Below are positions 15,705 to 24,063 of a stretch of 64,000 nucleotides of DNA, piece by piece (within the stretch, counting starts at the first letter, position 1; every line of letters begins with the position of its first letter). The stretch is from contig NZ_JBJDSB010000001.1 of assembly GCF_044987625.1 (NCBI RefSeq), forward strand, positions 992,001 through 1,056,000, written 5' to 3'. This DNA comes from Desulfobaculum sp044987625. Its GTDB lineage: Bacteria; Desulfobacterota; Desulfovibrionia; Desulfovibrionales; Desulfovibrionaceae. A model generated the notes under the pieces. It saw only the letters and a list, made by a program, of their open reading frames with translations, made no database searches and was not told the origin of the DNA. Position numbers and translations under genes: made by a program.

Positions 15705-17810
15705 ATGGCTCCGGAAAACGGCAAAAACGAGGAAATCCTCGAACTCACCGACATCATTAAAAAAGGTGACCTCTCTGATGGGGACCAAGCCACGTCGGAC
15801 GAGGACATGGACCTCAGCTTCGAGCAGGAACTCGAAGAGCTGTTTTCCGACGACGACGCCGCAGATGGCGATGATGTGCAGGAAATCGACCTTTCCGACC
15901 TCGACGAGGACTTCGGACTGGACGACGACGCCGACGCCCAAAGCGATGCACAAGGCGAGGCTGGAGACGACACGCCCGCGCCCGAACCAGACGCCACCTC
16001 TGACGACGACCTCGGCGGACTCGACGACCTCGGCGACATGGACGACATCGACTCCCTGCTCGACGAAGTAGAAAGCGACACCCTCGCCGCCGACTTCACC
16101 GACGCCCCCGAAAAGCCCGCGCCCGAACCAGACGCCGCCCCCACTGCCGACGCCCCCCAAGACGACGAGGACGACGACCTCGGCCTTGGCGATTTGGACG
16201 ACCTCGGCGACCTTGATGACCTCGACGCCCTCCTTGGCGGCGATTCCGATGCCGATACCGAAGCTGGCGCAGACGACGCCGGAGACGATGACATCGACCT
16301 CAGCGCCCTCGACGACGTTGCCGCATCAGACGACAATGATACCGACCTTGGCGATGACGACGACATCGACCTGAGTGGACTGGACGACCTGCTGGACGGA
16401 CTGGATGAACCCAGCGCCGACACACAGGACGACGCCCCCGCAGACGAACCCACACAGGACGAGCAGCCGCAGGCCGCTTCCGAACCCGAAGCCCCCAAAA
16501 AGCCCGCGCCCGAAGCGCCCGCCCTGCCTGACGAAGACAAAATTTTCGAAGACGCCGAAGCGGACATGGATGACGCCATGCCCGACCTTGGCGATTTGGA
16601 CGACCTTGGCGATTTGGACGACCTTGGTGACCTTGGCGATGACGACCTCGACGCCCTTGCCGCCGACCTCGGCAGTGACGACGCGTCCGAGGCCGACCAG
16701 CCCGCCGAAGAAGCCGCCAGCGCCCCCGCAGACGAACCCACAGACGCCGGCGCTGATTCTCAGCCCGCTCCAGCCGAAGCTGCCGCCGAAGAGGCACCCG
16801 CAGACGACGAGCCCGCCGCACAGCCCGAGCCTATGGAGCCGGAACCCGCTCCTGAACCTGCGGCAGAAGCTCCCGCGCCCGAAAAACCGGAAGCCCCGGC
16901 CCCCGCTGCGAAACCTGAAGCCGCCGAATCATCCGCCGATGACGCCAGCACCGCAATGCCCGAGGCCGAAGCGCCCGCAGCAGAAGCCGCGGACGATGAA
17001 CTGGGCGACGCAATGGACGACCTCGGCGACTTGGACGACTTGGATGATCTCGCCGACCTTGCGGACATCGAGGACGTTGACACCTTTGACCTGCCCGAAG
17101 ACGACGGCATAGATGCCGACGCCGAGCCTGGGCCGGACCTCGACACCCTCGCCGCAAGCGCGGACGTGCAGCCCGAAGCCGCTCCCGCAGAACCTGCCGC
17201 GGAACCTGCTGACGAAACAGCCGAAGCCCCGACCGACGAGGAAGCCCCTGCGCCAGCGCCGGAAGCTCCGGCCGAGCCCGAGGCTTCCGTTGAGGCAGAA
17301 CCTGCACAGCCCGAAGGCCCAGAGGCACCCGAAGAACCCACGCCCACGCCTGAGGCTGCACCCGCCGCGCCCGAGCAGGCCGAGCCGGCCACAGAGCAGC
17401 AGCCCGCAGCACCTGCGTTGGACCGCATTCTGGCACGGATTGACGCCCTTGAGTCCTCCGTCGGCACCGCGCTGGACGAGCGCCTCGACGCGCGCTTCTC
17501 CGCCTTTGAAGAGCAACTGGCAGATACAGACGCCACCCCGTCGCCCGAGTCCCTCGACGAACTCAAGGCGTCCATCAAGGTGGAACTGCAAGCCGAAATC
17601 GCCACCACGCTCAAAAAGGCGCTACTCGAAGAAATCGACGACCTGCGCGCCGAACTGCACCGCGAAGTGGACAGCCAGCTCTCCAGCAGCCTCAAGGACA
17701 CCATTGTGGCCGAAGTGGAACAGCACATGGAACAGGCCGTCCCCGCCGCCGCTGCGCGCATCATACGCGAAGAAATCGCCGCCCTCGCCAAATCCCTCGG
17801 CGACGACTAG
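15705..17810 (+). CDS. Very acidic repeat-rich protein with PopZ-like organisation
   Basis: 701 residues. A short N-terminal helix (KNEEILELTDIIKKGD, about 8-22) is followed by ~530 residues of low-complexity Asp/Glu/Ala/Pro with repeated blocks such as DLGDLDDLGDLDDL. The C-terminal ~130 residues are helical and coiled-coil-like (LDRILARIDALESSV onward) and end in AAARIIREEIAALAKSL. This order (short helix, acidic disordered spacer, C-terminal helical oligomerisation region) is that of PopZ/DUF2497 polar-organising proteins, but I cannot establish homology. No signal or TM. ATG has AGAGGTAAC upstream. Overlapping ORFs on both strands are by-products of the composition. Confidence 0.88.
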   Translation: MAPENGKNEEILELTDIIKKGDLSDGDQATSDEDMDLSFEQELEELFSDDDAADGDDVQEIDLSDLDEDFGLDDDADAQSDAQGEAGDDTPAPEPDATSDDDLGGLDDLGDMDDIDSLLDEVESDTLAADFTDAPEKPAPEPDAAPTADAPQDDEDDDLGLGDLDDLGDLDDLDALLGGDSDADTEAGADDAGDDDIDLSALDDVAASDDNDTDLGDDDDIDLSGLDDLLDGLDEPSADTQDDAPADEPTQDEQPQAASEPEAPKKPAPEAPALPDEDKIFEDAEADMDDAMPDLGDLDDLGDLDDLGDLGDDDLDALAADLGSDDASEADQPAEEAASAPADEPTDAGADSQPAPAEAAAEEAPADDEPAAQPEPMEPEPAPEPAAEAPAPEKPEAPAPAAKPEAAESSADDASTAMPEAEAPAAEAADDELGDAMDDLGDLDDLDDLADLADIEDVDTFDLPEDDGIDADAEPGPDLDTLAASADVQPEAAPAEPAAEPADETAEAPTDEEAPAPAPEAPAEPEASVEAEPAQPEGPEAPEEPTPTPEAAPAAPEQAEPATEQQPAAPALDRILARIDALESSVGTALDERLDARFSAFEEQLADTDATPSPESLDELKASIKVELQAEIATTLKKALLEEIDDLRAELHREVDSQLSSSLKDTIVAEVEQHMEQAVPAAAARIIREEIAALAKSLGDD

Positions 17811-17840
17811 TGGCAACGCGCCACGGCGCGCACCGCTTTC

Positions 17841-17884
17841 AAAAAAAGCCCCCGGCCCGCTCTTGGCGGACCGGGGGCTTTTAC
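17841..17884. terminator. Terminator after the acidic-protein gene, possibly bidirectional
   Basis: GCCCCCGGCCCGC pairs with GCGGACCGGGGGC (one bulge), flanked by seven A upstream and four T downstream. Confidence 0.8.
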
Positions 17885-17914
17885 GCTCCGGTGGGGGGGG
17901 ACAAGATGAAGAGT

Positions 17915-18270
17915 GCCTCCGGCGGCTTTAGCTCTTAGGTCGTTCGGCCTGTAAGGACGAAGGGCCTTAGAGATAAAGATAGCAGAGCTGCTCAAGGGTG
18001 TGACACCCTTGAGAATCCCCAGGATTTTTCGGGCGGAAGCCGCCCGAAAAATAGGGGTGGGTGGGCGGGGTCTTCTGCCTTCTCTTTGTTCTTCACACAC
18101 CCGAGCAGGGATTCTCACCGCCCTTCACACACCGCCAACGCCCCCCCCAAAAAACTTCTCCCATCACCACGGACGAGAGCCGTCAGGGGTGACGACCGTG
18201 CCATACAAAGCCGCCCGGTCTGTGCGCAAATGGGATTCTCAAGGGCCCGCGGCCCTTGAGCCTGCGGAGC
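17915..18270. repeat. MITE-like element, copy A (with a 70-bp extra segment)
   Basis: One of three long copies of a dispersed element (others 30803-31088 and 34806-35091). It starts GCCTCCGGCGG and ends CCTGCGGAGC, with hairpins CTCAAGGGTG..CACCCTTGAG and TTTTTCGGGCGG..CCGCCCGAAAAA. An internal block with GAGAGCCGTCAGGGGTGACGACCGTGCCAT is shared with the other copies. This copy has about 70 extra bases (17927-17996) related to the copy near 47.5 kb. No believable gene lies in 17811-18600. Confidence 0.8.
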
Positions 18271-18474
18271 ACAAAAAGCCCGGCGCACACGCCGCCCCCA
18301 CAACGTACAGCCTCCGCCGCGCCTTTCGCCGCAGAGCCCCTGTCAACGCAAGCGCCATGCGCGAAAGCCTGTGCAAAACGCAGCATGCGGCGGGGCGCAC
18401 GCGGCGGCGCTGTAGAGTAAACCTCGACTCCTGTGATGCAAGATGCTAAAAGCCCACAAAAAAAGGGATGGCCT

Positions 18475-18551
18475 ACCGGGTTATTCTTTTTACCCGCCCG
18501 GTCTCATTTGACACGGTGGTCAGGTGACGTTTCCCCCCGGGCGGGTTTTTC
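18475..18551 (+). promoter_or_regulatory. Attenuator-like leader with mutually exclusive hairpins
   Basis: ACCCGCCCGG (18492-18501) can pair with CCGGGCGGGT (18537-18546), followed by TTTTT, as a terminator. Alternatively its CCCGGT part can pair with ACCGGG (18475-18480). It lies 50 bases before the GTG of the next gene. The regulator or ligand is unknown. Confidence 0.45.
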
Positions 18552-18600
18552 CAATGACAACCTCTATCGCATCGCAAGCGCCATCCACAGGGAGGCTCCA

Positions 18601-18771
18601 GTGGAAAAGCTACAGAAGCAGGCTTTGCAGGTCACGAAAGAGATCGTGGTGAAGTTTATTGAAACGGGCCGCATTTCACCGACCAATTTCCCGGACTATT
18701 TTTCCAAGATATACAACGAGGTTCTGGCCACCATCTCCGCTGAGGACGACAACGCGCAGATTCAGCGCTAA
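18601..18771 (+). CDS. Small conserved-looking hypothetical protein
   Basis: 56 residues from GTG at 18601 with GGGAGG 6 bases upstream; an in-frame extension from 18433 runs through the leader hairpin and is rejected. The protein is helical and soluble, containing VTKEIVVKFIETGRISPTNF and FSKIYNEVLATI, with no TM or signal. The function is not known. It ends 22 bases before ubiE and is probably in the same transcript. Confidence 0.8.
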   Translation: MEKLQKQALQVTKEIVVKFIETGRISPTNFPDYFSKIYNEVLATISAEDDNAQIQR

Positions 18772-18793
18772 ACGCAGGCACGGTTCGACACAC

Positions 18794-20473
18794 ATGCAGA
18801 ATCCCGACCATTCACGTCATGCTGGCAATGTTGCCGGCATGTTCGGACGCATTGCTGGCTGGTACGACTTTCTCAATCATTTCCTGAGCCTTGGTCAGGA
18901 CATTTATTGGCGGCAACGGCTGGTCCGCACGCTGCGCCCCGGCTCCACGGGCCGCACGCTGGACCTTGCTGCCGGAACGCTGGATGTCTCCCTTGAGATC
19001 AAGCGCCAGCACCCTGAGATGGACGTTCTGTCCATGGATTTCTCCAAGCCCATGCTGATGAAGGGCAAGACGAAGCTGAAGCCGGGCACGCACTCCGGCA
19101 TCCAGCCTGTGCTTGCTGACGGTCGGTTTCTGCCTTTGCCGGATGCCTGCGTGGACAATGTGACCATTGCCTTTGGCATCCGCAACATTAAGCCCCGCGA
19201 GGACGCCTACGCGGAGATGCTCCGCGTGCTGGCCCCGGGTGGCCGCATGTGCATCTTGGAGTTCGGCTCCGGACGCACCCCTATCTGGAAGGGGCTGTAC
19301 AATTTTTACCTGAACACCGTGCTGCCGGGCATCGGGCGCGTCTTCTCGGGCGACAGGGACGCTTATTCGTACCTTGCGGATACGATTACGGGCTTCCCGA
19401 CGCCGGAAGAGCTGTCGCGTGATATCATGGCTTCGGGCTTTGAGCGGGTCTACCATGTCCCGCTGCTGTCTGGCATAGTGAATATCCATGTGGCGCAGAA
19501 AAGCGCGGCGGCCATCACCGCCCCCGCCCCCAAGGCCACAGCGCCTGAGGAGCCGGGCACCGGCCTGCTGGACCGCAACCCGGACGCCGTCGCCTTCGCC
19601 CTTGGTGCGTACAGCGCGGCCACTGCGCCAAAGCCTAAAAAGGCGGCTGCGAAAAAAGCCGCTCCGGCGAAGAAAACCGCAACCAAGACGGCGGCCAAAA
19701 AGAGCGCGGCGGAAACCAGCACCACGGCCAAGGCGGCCAAACCTGCGGCAAAGAAAAAGACCGCAACCGCCAAAACCGCCAAAACGGCCGACAAGGCCAC
19801 TGCAACGCCGAAGAAGGCAGCCGCGGCGAAATCGACCACAGCGAAAAAAGCCGCGCCCAAGGCGGCGACAAAGAGCGCGACCAAAGCCCCGGCCAAGGCA
19901 AGCACGGCAAAGGCCGAAAAGACGACAGAGAAGCCCGCGGAGAACCCCGCAAAGAAGGCGACTGCCTCGGCAAAGGCGGCAAAGCCCGCTGCCAAGACGG
20001 CGAAATCCACGCCCCAGAGCGCGGAAACGCCCCCGAAAAAGGCGACGAAGAAGAACGCGGCTGAAACGCCTCAGACCAAGGCGGCGGACGCCACGACGCC
20101 AACCGCTAAAAAGACGAAAAAGCCCGCGACTGCGCCCAAAAAGAAGACGGCGGAAACGGCAAAGACGACTGAGGCCGCTCCCGAAACGCCCCAAAAGGCA
20201 GAGCAGGCCAAAGCGCCTGCACAGACGGCCCCAAAAAAGGACGCCACCCCGCAGCCCGCACCGGAAAAAGACGTTGCGAAAGCCCCGGCAAAAGCCGTAG
20301 AAGCGAAGGCCGAGGCGGCGGGACAGACGGAAGGTCAGGCGCCAGAACAGGCGGAGAAAACTCCGCAGACGGCTCCCAAGAAGGCCTCCAAAAAGTCCGC
20401 CGCGGCGGCGGCCCGCAAAAAGAAAAAGGCGGCCAGCAAAAAGACCGCCGCCAAAAAGAAAAAGAAGAAATAA
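18794..20473 (+). CDS. ubiE: Demethylmenaquinone methyltransferase (UbiE/MenG) with a histone-H1-like Lys/Ala tail
   Basis: 559 residues. Residues 1-237 are a complete UbiE/MenG SAM methyltransferase: MFGRIAGWYDFLNHFLSLGQD, LDLAAGTLDVSLEI (SAM loop), AFGIRNI and LEFGSGRTPIWKGLYNFYL. It carries out the last methylation of menaquinone, consistent with the mqn genes nearby. Residues 238-559 are a disordered Ala/Lys/Thr/Pro tail of AAKK/PAAKK-type repeats ending in six lysines, like histone H1 C-termini or AlgP. The frame is open throughout and codon use matches neighbours, so the fusion looks real. The ribosome site is weak; coupling to the preceding small gene is likely. Confidence 0.92.
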   Translation: MQNPDHSRHAGNVAGMFGRIAGWYDFLNHFLSLGQDIYWRQRLVRTLRPGSTGRTLDLAAGTLDVSLEIKRQHPEMDVLSMDFSKPMLMKGKTKLKPGTHSGIQPVLADGRFLPLPDACVDNVTIAFGIRNIKPREDAYAEMLRVLAPGGRMCILEFGSGRTPIWKGLYNFYLNTVLPGIGRVFSGDRDAYSYLADTITGFPTPEELSRDIMASGFERVYHVPLLSGIVNIHVAQKSAAAITAPAPKATAPEEPGTGLLDRNPDAVAFALGAYSAATAPKPKKAAAKKAAPAKKTATKTAAKKSAAETSTTAKAAKPAAKKKTATAKTAKTADKATATPKKAAAAKSTTAKKAAPKAATKSATKAPAKASTAKAEKTTEKPAENPAKKATASAKAAKPAAKTAKSTPQSAETPPKKATKKNAAETPQTKAADATTPTAKKTKKPATAPKKKTAETAKTTEAAPETPQKAEQAKAPAQTAPKKDATPQPAPEKDVAKAPAKAVEAKAEAAGQTEGQAPEQAEKTPQTAPKKASKKSAAAAARKKKKAASKKTAAKKKKKK

Positions 20474-20485
20474 GTCCGCGCGGCC

Positions 20486-20686
20486 CTAAGACCGCGCGAA
20501 CATCACCAGCAAAAGACCGAGGATGACGGCCGTCAATCCGAACTTCCGCAGTTCGGAGGGCGGCCGCTCCGCGAGTTGCCGCAATATGCGCGGCATCTGG
20601 TTTGCGGCCAGAGTATACAGCGCTCCCTCAAGAACACACGCAAGGCCCAGGGCGGCTACGAACAGTCTCCAATCAAAGTTCATCAT
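20486..20686 (-). CDS. DUF2065-family small membrane protein
   Basis: 66 residues with two TM segments (about 6-28 and 47-63) and the middle motif ANQMPRILRQLAERPPSELRKFG typical of DUF2065. Function unknown. Two successive ATG codons (20686 and 20683) follow AGGAC. It is convergent with ubiE; a CGCGCGG/CCGCGCG hairpin near 20477-20498 between the two stops can end both transcripts. Confidence 0.88.
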   Translation of the reverse strand: MMNFDWRLFVAALGLACVLEGALYTLAANQMPRILRQLAERPPSELRKFGLTAVILGLLLVMFARS

Positions 20687-20763
20687 GCTTTTGTCCTACA
20701 TCCGGCCCAAGGCGCTGTCCACCCTCCGCACCACGATGCCTGTGCGTTTAAGGAGTTGACATC

Positions 20764-22077
20764 ATGGTATCGTTTGAAGACCTGCGTAGCAAAAAGACGC
20801 CCCTTGCCGTTGTTGGGCTGGGGTATGTCGGCCTGCCCCTTGCTGTTGCGCTGGCCAAACACTTTTCCGTCATCGGATTTGATATTTCCGCCAAGCGCGT
20901 CGACGAACTGCAGGGCGGCTTTGACCGCACGGGCGAGGTAGAGGACGGCAAGCTCCCTACCGTCTCCATCGACTACACCTGCGACCCGGCGGACCTGAAA
21001 AAGGCTGGCCTCATCATTGTGGCGGTGCCCACGCCCATCGACGCCAACCGCCGCCCGGACCTGACACCCGTCACGGGCGCTTCCACCACCGTTGGGGCCA
21101 ACCTCGCTCCCGGCACCGTTATTGTCTACGAGTCCACGGTGTACCCCGGCCTTACTGAAGAGATTTGCGTCCCCATCATTGAGGAGCAGTCCGGCCTCAC
21201 CTGCGGCGCGGACTTCTTTGTGGGCTACTCGCCGGAGCGCATCAACCCCGGCGACAAGGTGCACACGCTGGAAACCATCGTCAAAGTGGTGGCCGGACAG
21301 GACGACGCCACGGCGGACCTGCTCTGCCGCGTGTACGAAACCGTGGTCACCGCCGGCGTGCACCGCGCGTCCTGCATCAAGGTTGCCGAGGCCGCCAAGG
21401 TCATCGAAAACACCCAGCGCGACCTGAACATCGCCCTGATGAACGAACTGGCCCTTATTTTCGACCGCATGGGCATCGACACCGTCGAGGTGCTGGAGGC
21501 CGCAGGCACGAAGTGGAACTTCCTGCCCTTCCGCCCCGGCCTTGTCGGCGGCCACTGCATTGGCGTGGACCCCTACTACCTGACCTTCAAGGCCGAGGAG
21601 ATGGGCTTTCACCCGCAGGTTATCCTTGCCGGACGTGAAATTAACGACTCCATGGGCAAATGGCTGGCCGAAACGCTCATCAAAAAGCTCATCGCCCGCT
21701 GCTGCCTTATCAAGGACGCCCGCATCGGCATCCTTGGCCTGACCTTCAAGGAAAACGTACCGGACCTGCGCAACACCAAGGTTGTTGACGTGGTGACGGA
21801 GCTTCGCGAATACGGCGCCAACGTGCTCATCCACGACAGCATGGCCGACCCCGAGGAAGCCCGCCACGAATACGGGCTGGACCTTGTGGGCCTTGAGGAA
21901 TTCACGGAGCTGGACGGCCTGATTCTGGCCGTGCCGCACGAGGAATATATGGCGTTCTCGGCCGAGACCATCGCCGGATTCTTCCGCGACCCGAAACAGG
22001 GCGTGGTGATGGACATCAAGAGCCTTTTCGACCGCGGCAGCCTTGAAGCCCTCGGGCTGGAGCTGTGGCGGCTGTAG
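20764..22077 (+). CDS. Nucleotide-sugar dehydrogenase (UDP-N-acetylhexosamine 6-dehydrogenase, WbpA/TviB type)
   Basis: 437-residue UDP-glucose/GDP-mannose dehydrogenase family enzyme, which oxidises C6 of a UDP-sugar to a uronic acid for surface polysaccharide. Rossmann motif VVGLGYVGLPLA (16-27), STVYPG, GYSPERINPGD, and the catalytic cysteine in GGHCIGVDPYYL are present, with the C-terminal GLTFKENVPDLRNTK segment. GYSPERINPGD and GGHCIGVDPYYL favour the N-acetyl-hexosamine (WbpA/VipA) branch over UDP-glucose; substrate is inferred. AAGGAG precedes the ATG. Confidence 0.93.
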   Translation: MVSFEDLRSKKTPLAVVGLGYVGLPLAVALAKHFSVIGFDISAKRVDELQGGFDRTGEVEDGKLPTVSIDYTCDPADLKKAGLIIVAVPTPIDANRRPDLTPVTGASTTVGANLAPGTVIVYESTVYPGLTEEICVPIIEEQSGLTCGADFFVGYSPERINPGDKVHTLETIVKVVAGQDDATADLLCRVYETVVTAGVHRASCIKVAEAAKVIENTQRDLNIALMNELALIFDRMGIDTVEVLEAAGTKWNFLPFRPGLVGGHCIGVDPYYLTFKAEEMGFHPQVILAGREINDSMGKWLAETLIKKLIARCCLIKDARIGILGLTFKENVPDLRNTKVVDVVTELREYGANVLIHDSMADPEEARHEYGLDLVGLEEFTELDGLILAVPHEEYMAFSAETIAGFFRDPKQGVVMDIKSLFDRGSLEALGLELWRL

Positions 22078-22089
22078 GAGCTATGCACC

Positions 22090-22323
22090 ATGCAGGACGG
22101 CGTACGGCGCATTAACTGCTGGCAGGACTGCTGAGCCGGATTCCGGGAGATGAGTTTGCATCTCCAGTCCCTGCCGCCGGGTGGCACCATGGAGGCCGAC
22201 GCCAACGAGGCGGGGCTGCCAAAGGTGGACATCATTGTGCGGCACAGGGGCGCCAGCATTGTCTCCACAGCGCGCATTGACGACGGCCTGTACAGACTGA
22301 CCATCCGGAAGGACGAATCATGA
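22090..22323 (+). CDS. Candidate 77-residue selenoprotein with an in-frame UGA
   Basis: Unrecognised small ORF. ATG at 22090 has AGGAG at ideal spacing (overlapping the stop of the preceding gene) and begins MQDGVRRINCWQDC, then UGA (22132-22134) as codon 15. It continues AGFREMSLHLQSLPPGG and on to TIRKDES, stopping at 22321-22323 with a 4-base ATGA overlap with mqnB. The UGA follows a cysteine and is trailed by a hairpin placed like a bacterial SECIS. If UGA is a true stop, the alternative is a 14-residue leader plus a second start at ATG 22150, which has no usable ribosome site. Selenocysteine insertion is inferred. Confidence 0.5.
22146..22165 (+). promoter_or_regulatory. SECIS-like hairpin downstream of UGA
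   Basis: GGAGATG pairs perfectly with CATCTCC around the 6-base loop AGTTTG. The loop begins 18 bases after the UGA and has G at its second position, both within what is described for bacterial SECIS elements. Confidence 0.45.
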
Positions 22324-23018
22324 TTGCGCTGGTCTTTGCCACCGCCAAGGAATGCGCCGCCGCCCTGCCCGCTCTGCGGGACCTCCCCAAGCCGGGATGC
22401 AGCGCGGCGGCCACACTGCATGGGCGGGTGTGCCGCGTGCTGATTACGGGCGTTGGCCCGGTCAGTGCGGGAATTGCCCTAGGCCGCATGCTGGGGGCGC
22501 ACCCGGACACCCGCGGCGTGGTCAATGCCGGTCTGGGCGGCAGCCTCGACCTTGCCGCCCTGCCCCTTGGCGCACCATGCGCCGCAAGCGCTGAAATCTT
22601 CCCGGAATACGGCCTGTTCACCCCCAGCGGGCTGTCGCCGCAGGGCCTTGGCTTTGCGCAGTGGGAGGGCGGCGACGTGTACGACCGCCTCCCCCTGTCC
22701 CCGCACGACGCCGCAGCGGCCATGGGCCTTACGCTGCCGCAGGCGTGGCCTCTTGCGCCCATTGTGAGCGTTGCAGGAGTCAGTGGCACGCCGGAACGGG
22801 CCGCAACCATACAAGCGCGCTACCCGGATGCGAAGGTGGAGAACATGGAAGGCTTTGCGTGCGCCCTTGCCTGCGCGCAGGTGGGCGTCCCGTTTCTGGA
22901 GCTGCGCACGGTGTCCAACGCAGTTGGCTCCCGCGCCGCCGCAGACTGGGACATCCCCGGAGCCTTCGCGGCCCTTGCCGCCGCCCTTGAAACCCTGCTT
23001 GCCCCCGCGGGGGAATAA
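22320..23018 (+). CDS. mqnB: Futalosine hydrolase
   Basis: 232-residue nucleoside-phosphorylase-fold hydrolase that removes the base from futalosine to give dehypoxanthine futalosine in the futalosine menaquinone pathway. LITGVGPVSAGIALGR, VNAGLGGSLD, VENMEGFACA and the C-terminal RTVSNAVGSR are MqnB-type landmarks. Its ATG overlaps the upstream ORF stop (ATGA). mqnD follows 184 bases downstream after a hairpin at 23052-23086. Confidence 0.93.
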   Translation: MIALVFATAKECAAALPALRDLPKPGCSAAATLHGRVCRVLITGVGPVSAGIALGRMLGAHPDTRGVVNAGLGGSLDLAALPLGAPCAASAEIFPEYGLFTPSGLSPQGLGFAQWEGGDVYDRLPLSPHDAAAAMGLTLPQAWPLAPIVSVAGVSGTPERAATIQARYPDAKVENMEGFACALACAQVGVPFLELRTVSNAVGSRAAADWDIPGAFAALAAALETLLAPAGE

Positions 23019-23051
23019 CGCACCCAGGCGCACAGTTTTCCACAGCCTAAA

Positions 23052-23086
23052 CGGCGAAAAGAGCGACCGCCCGCACATTTTCGCCG
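23052..23086 (+). terminator. Hairpin between mqnB and mqnD
   Basis: CGGCGAAAA pairs with TTTTCGCCG (9 bases) around a 17-base loop. No T run follows, so this is a weak terminator or a processing signal. Confidence 0.4.
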
Positions 23087-23202
23087 CCCTGCACGGCGCG
23101 CGCCCTTGCCGCGCCACGCGCCGCGCACACCCCAAAGCGGGCACAGTATAACCTCGCTCCGGCCCTGCCGGACGCGCCGGACTCAGACCCGGCAATTGGA
23201 CC

Positions 23203-24012
23203 ATGACCATGACTGATGCTTTGACTGTTGCCATATCGCCGTGTCCTAACGACACGTTTATTTTTGCCGCATGGATTCTGGGCCGCATCCCGGAACGCCT
23301 TGAGCGGCCCGTCCGATTTGTGTGGGCAGACGTTGAAGAACTCAACCAAGCCGCCGCCGAGGAGCGCTACGACGTCGTCAAGATGTCCGCCGCCGCATCC
23401 CTTGGCCTAACACAGACGTACACCGTTCTGGACAGCGGCGCGGCCTTTGGCAAAGGCGCCGGCCCCAAGCTGGTTGTACGCCCCGGCGCGCCTAAGGCTC
23501 CGAAGACCGTTGCCGTCCCCGGCCTTGGCACCACGGCCTACACCGTGCTGCGCGCCGCCCTGCCAACGGGCTTCACCGCCGTGCCCATGCTGTTCTCGGA
23601 CATTGTGGACGCGGTGCGACAAGGCGAGGTGGACGCGGGGCTGGTCATCCACGAAACAGCCCTCGTCTACGAGCGCTACGGGCTAGAGCTGCGTATGGAC
23701 CTTGGCGCATGGTGGAAGGAGCAAGGCGAAGAAGCCCCCATTCCCCTTGGCGTCATTGCCGCGCGCACCGCACTGCCCAAAGCCGAGCGCGACGCCATCA
23801 CCGAGAGCATCCGCAGCAGCATCCTTCATGCCCGCGCCCACCGCGAGGACATCTGGCCGCTGGTGCGCACTCTGGCGCAGGAAATGGACGACGAAACGCT
23901 GGAGCGTCACATTGCGGCCTATGTGGATGACCTGAGCGTTGATATGTCCGGTGCCGGACGCTGCGCGCTCAAGAGGCTTTCGCAGCTTGCATCCGGAGCA
24001 TCTATCGGATAG
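23203..24012 (+). CDS. mqnD: 1,4-dihydroxy-6-naphthoate synthase
   Basis: 269-residue periplasmic-binding-protein-fold enzyme that converts cyclic dehypoxanthine futalosine to 1,4-dihydroxy-6-naphthoate. SPCPNDTFIFAAW at residues 12-24 is the MqnD signature; KMSAAASLG, GLGTTAYTVL and VDAGLVIHE follow. ATG at 23203 (or the ATG two codons later) has no strong ribosome site. It acts after mqnB and before MqnP prenylation. Confidence 0.95.
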   Translation: MTMTDALTVAISPCPNDTFIFAAWILGRIPERLERPVRFVWADVEELNQAAAEERYDVVKMSAAASLGLTQTYTVLDSGAAFGKGAGPKLVVRPGAPKAPKTVAVPGLGTTAYTVLRAALPTGFTAVPMLFSDIVDAVRQGEVDAGLVIHETALVYERYGLELRMDLGAWWKEQGEEAPIPLGVIAARTALPKAERDAITESIRSSILHARAHREDIWPLVRTLAQEMDDETLERHIAAYVDDLSVDMSGAGRCALKRLSQLASGASIG

Positions 24013-24063
24013 GGACCACCCTGTTCAGCCCATTACTCTTGTCTTGCCCTGCAACAGGGGAAC

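Noticed and set aside
15668..16741. Ser-rich 357-codon ORF opposite the acidic protein (and similar ones nearby)
   Set aside because: Reverse-complement shadow of GAC/GAA/GCC repeats.
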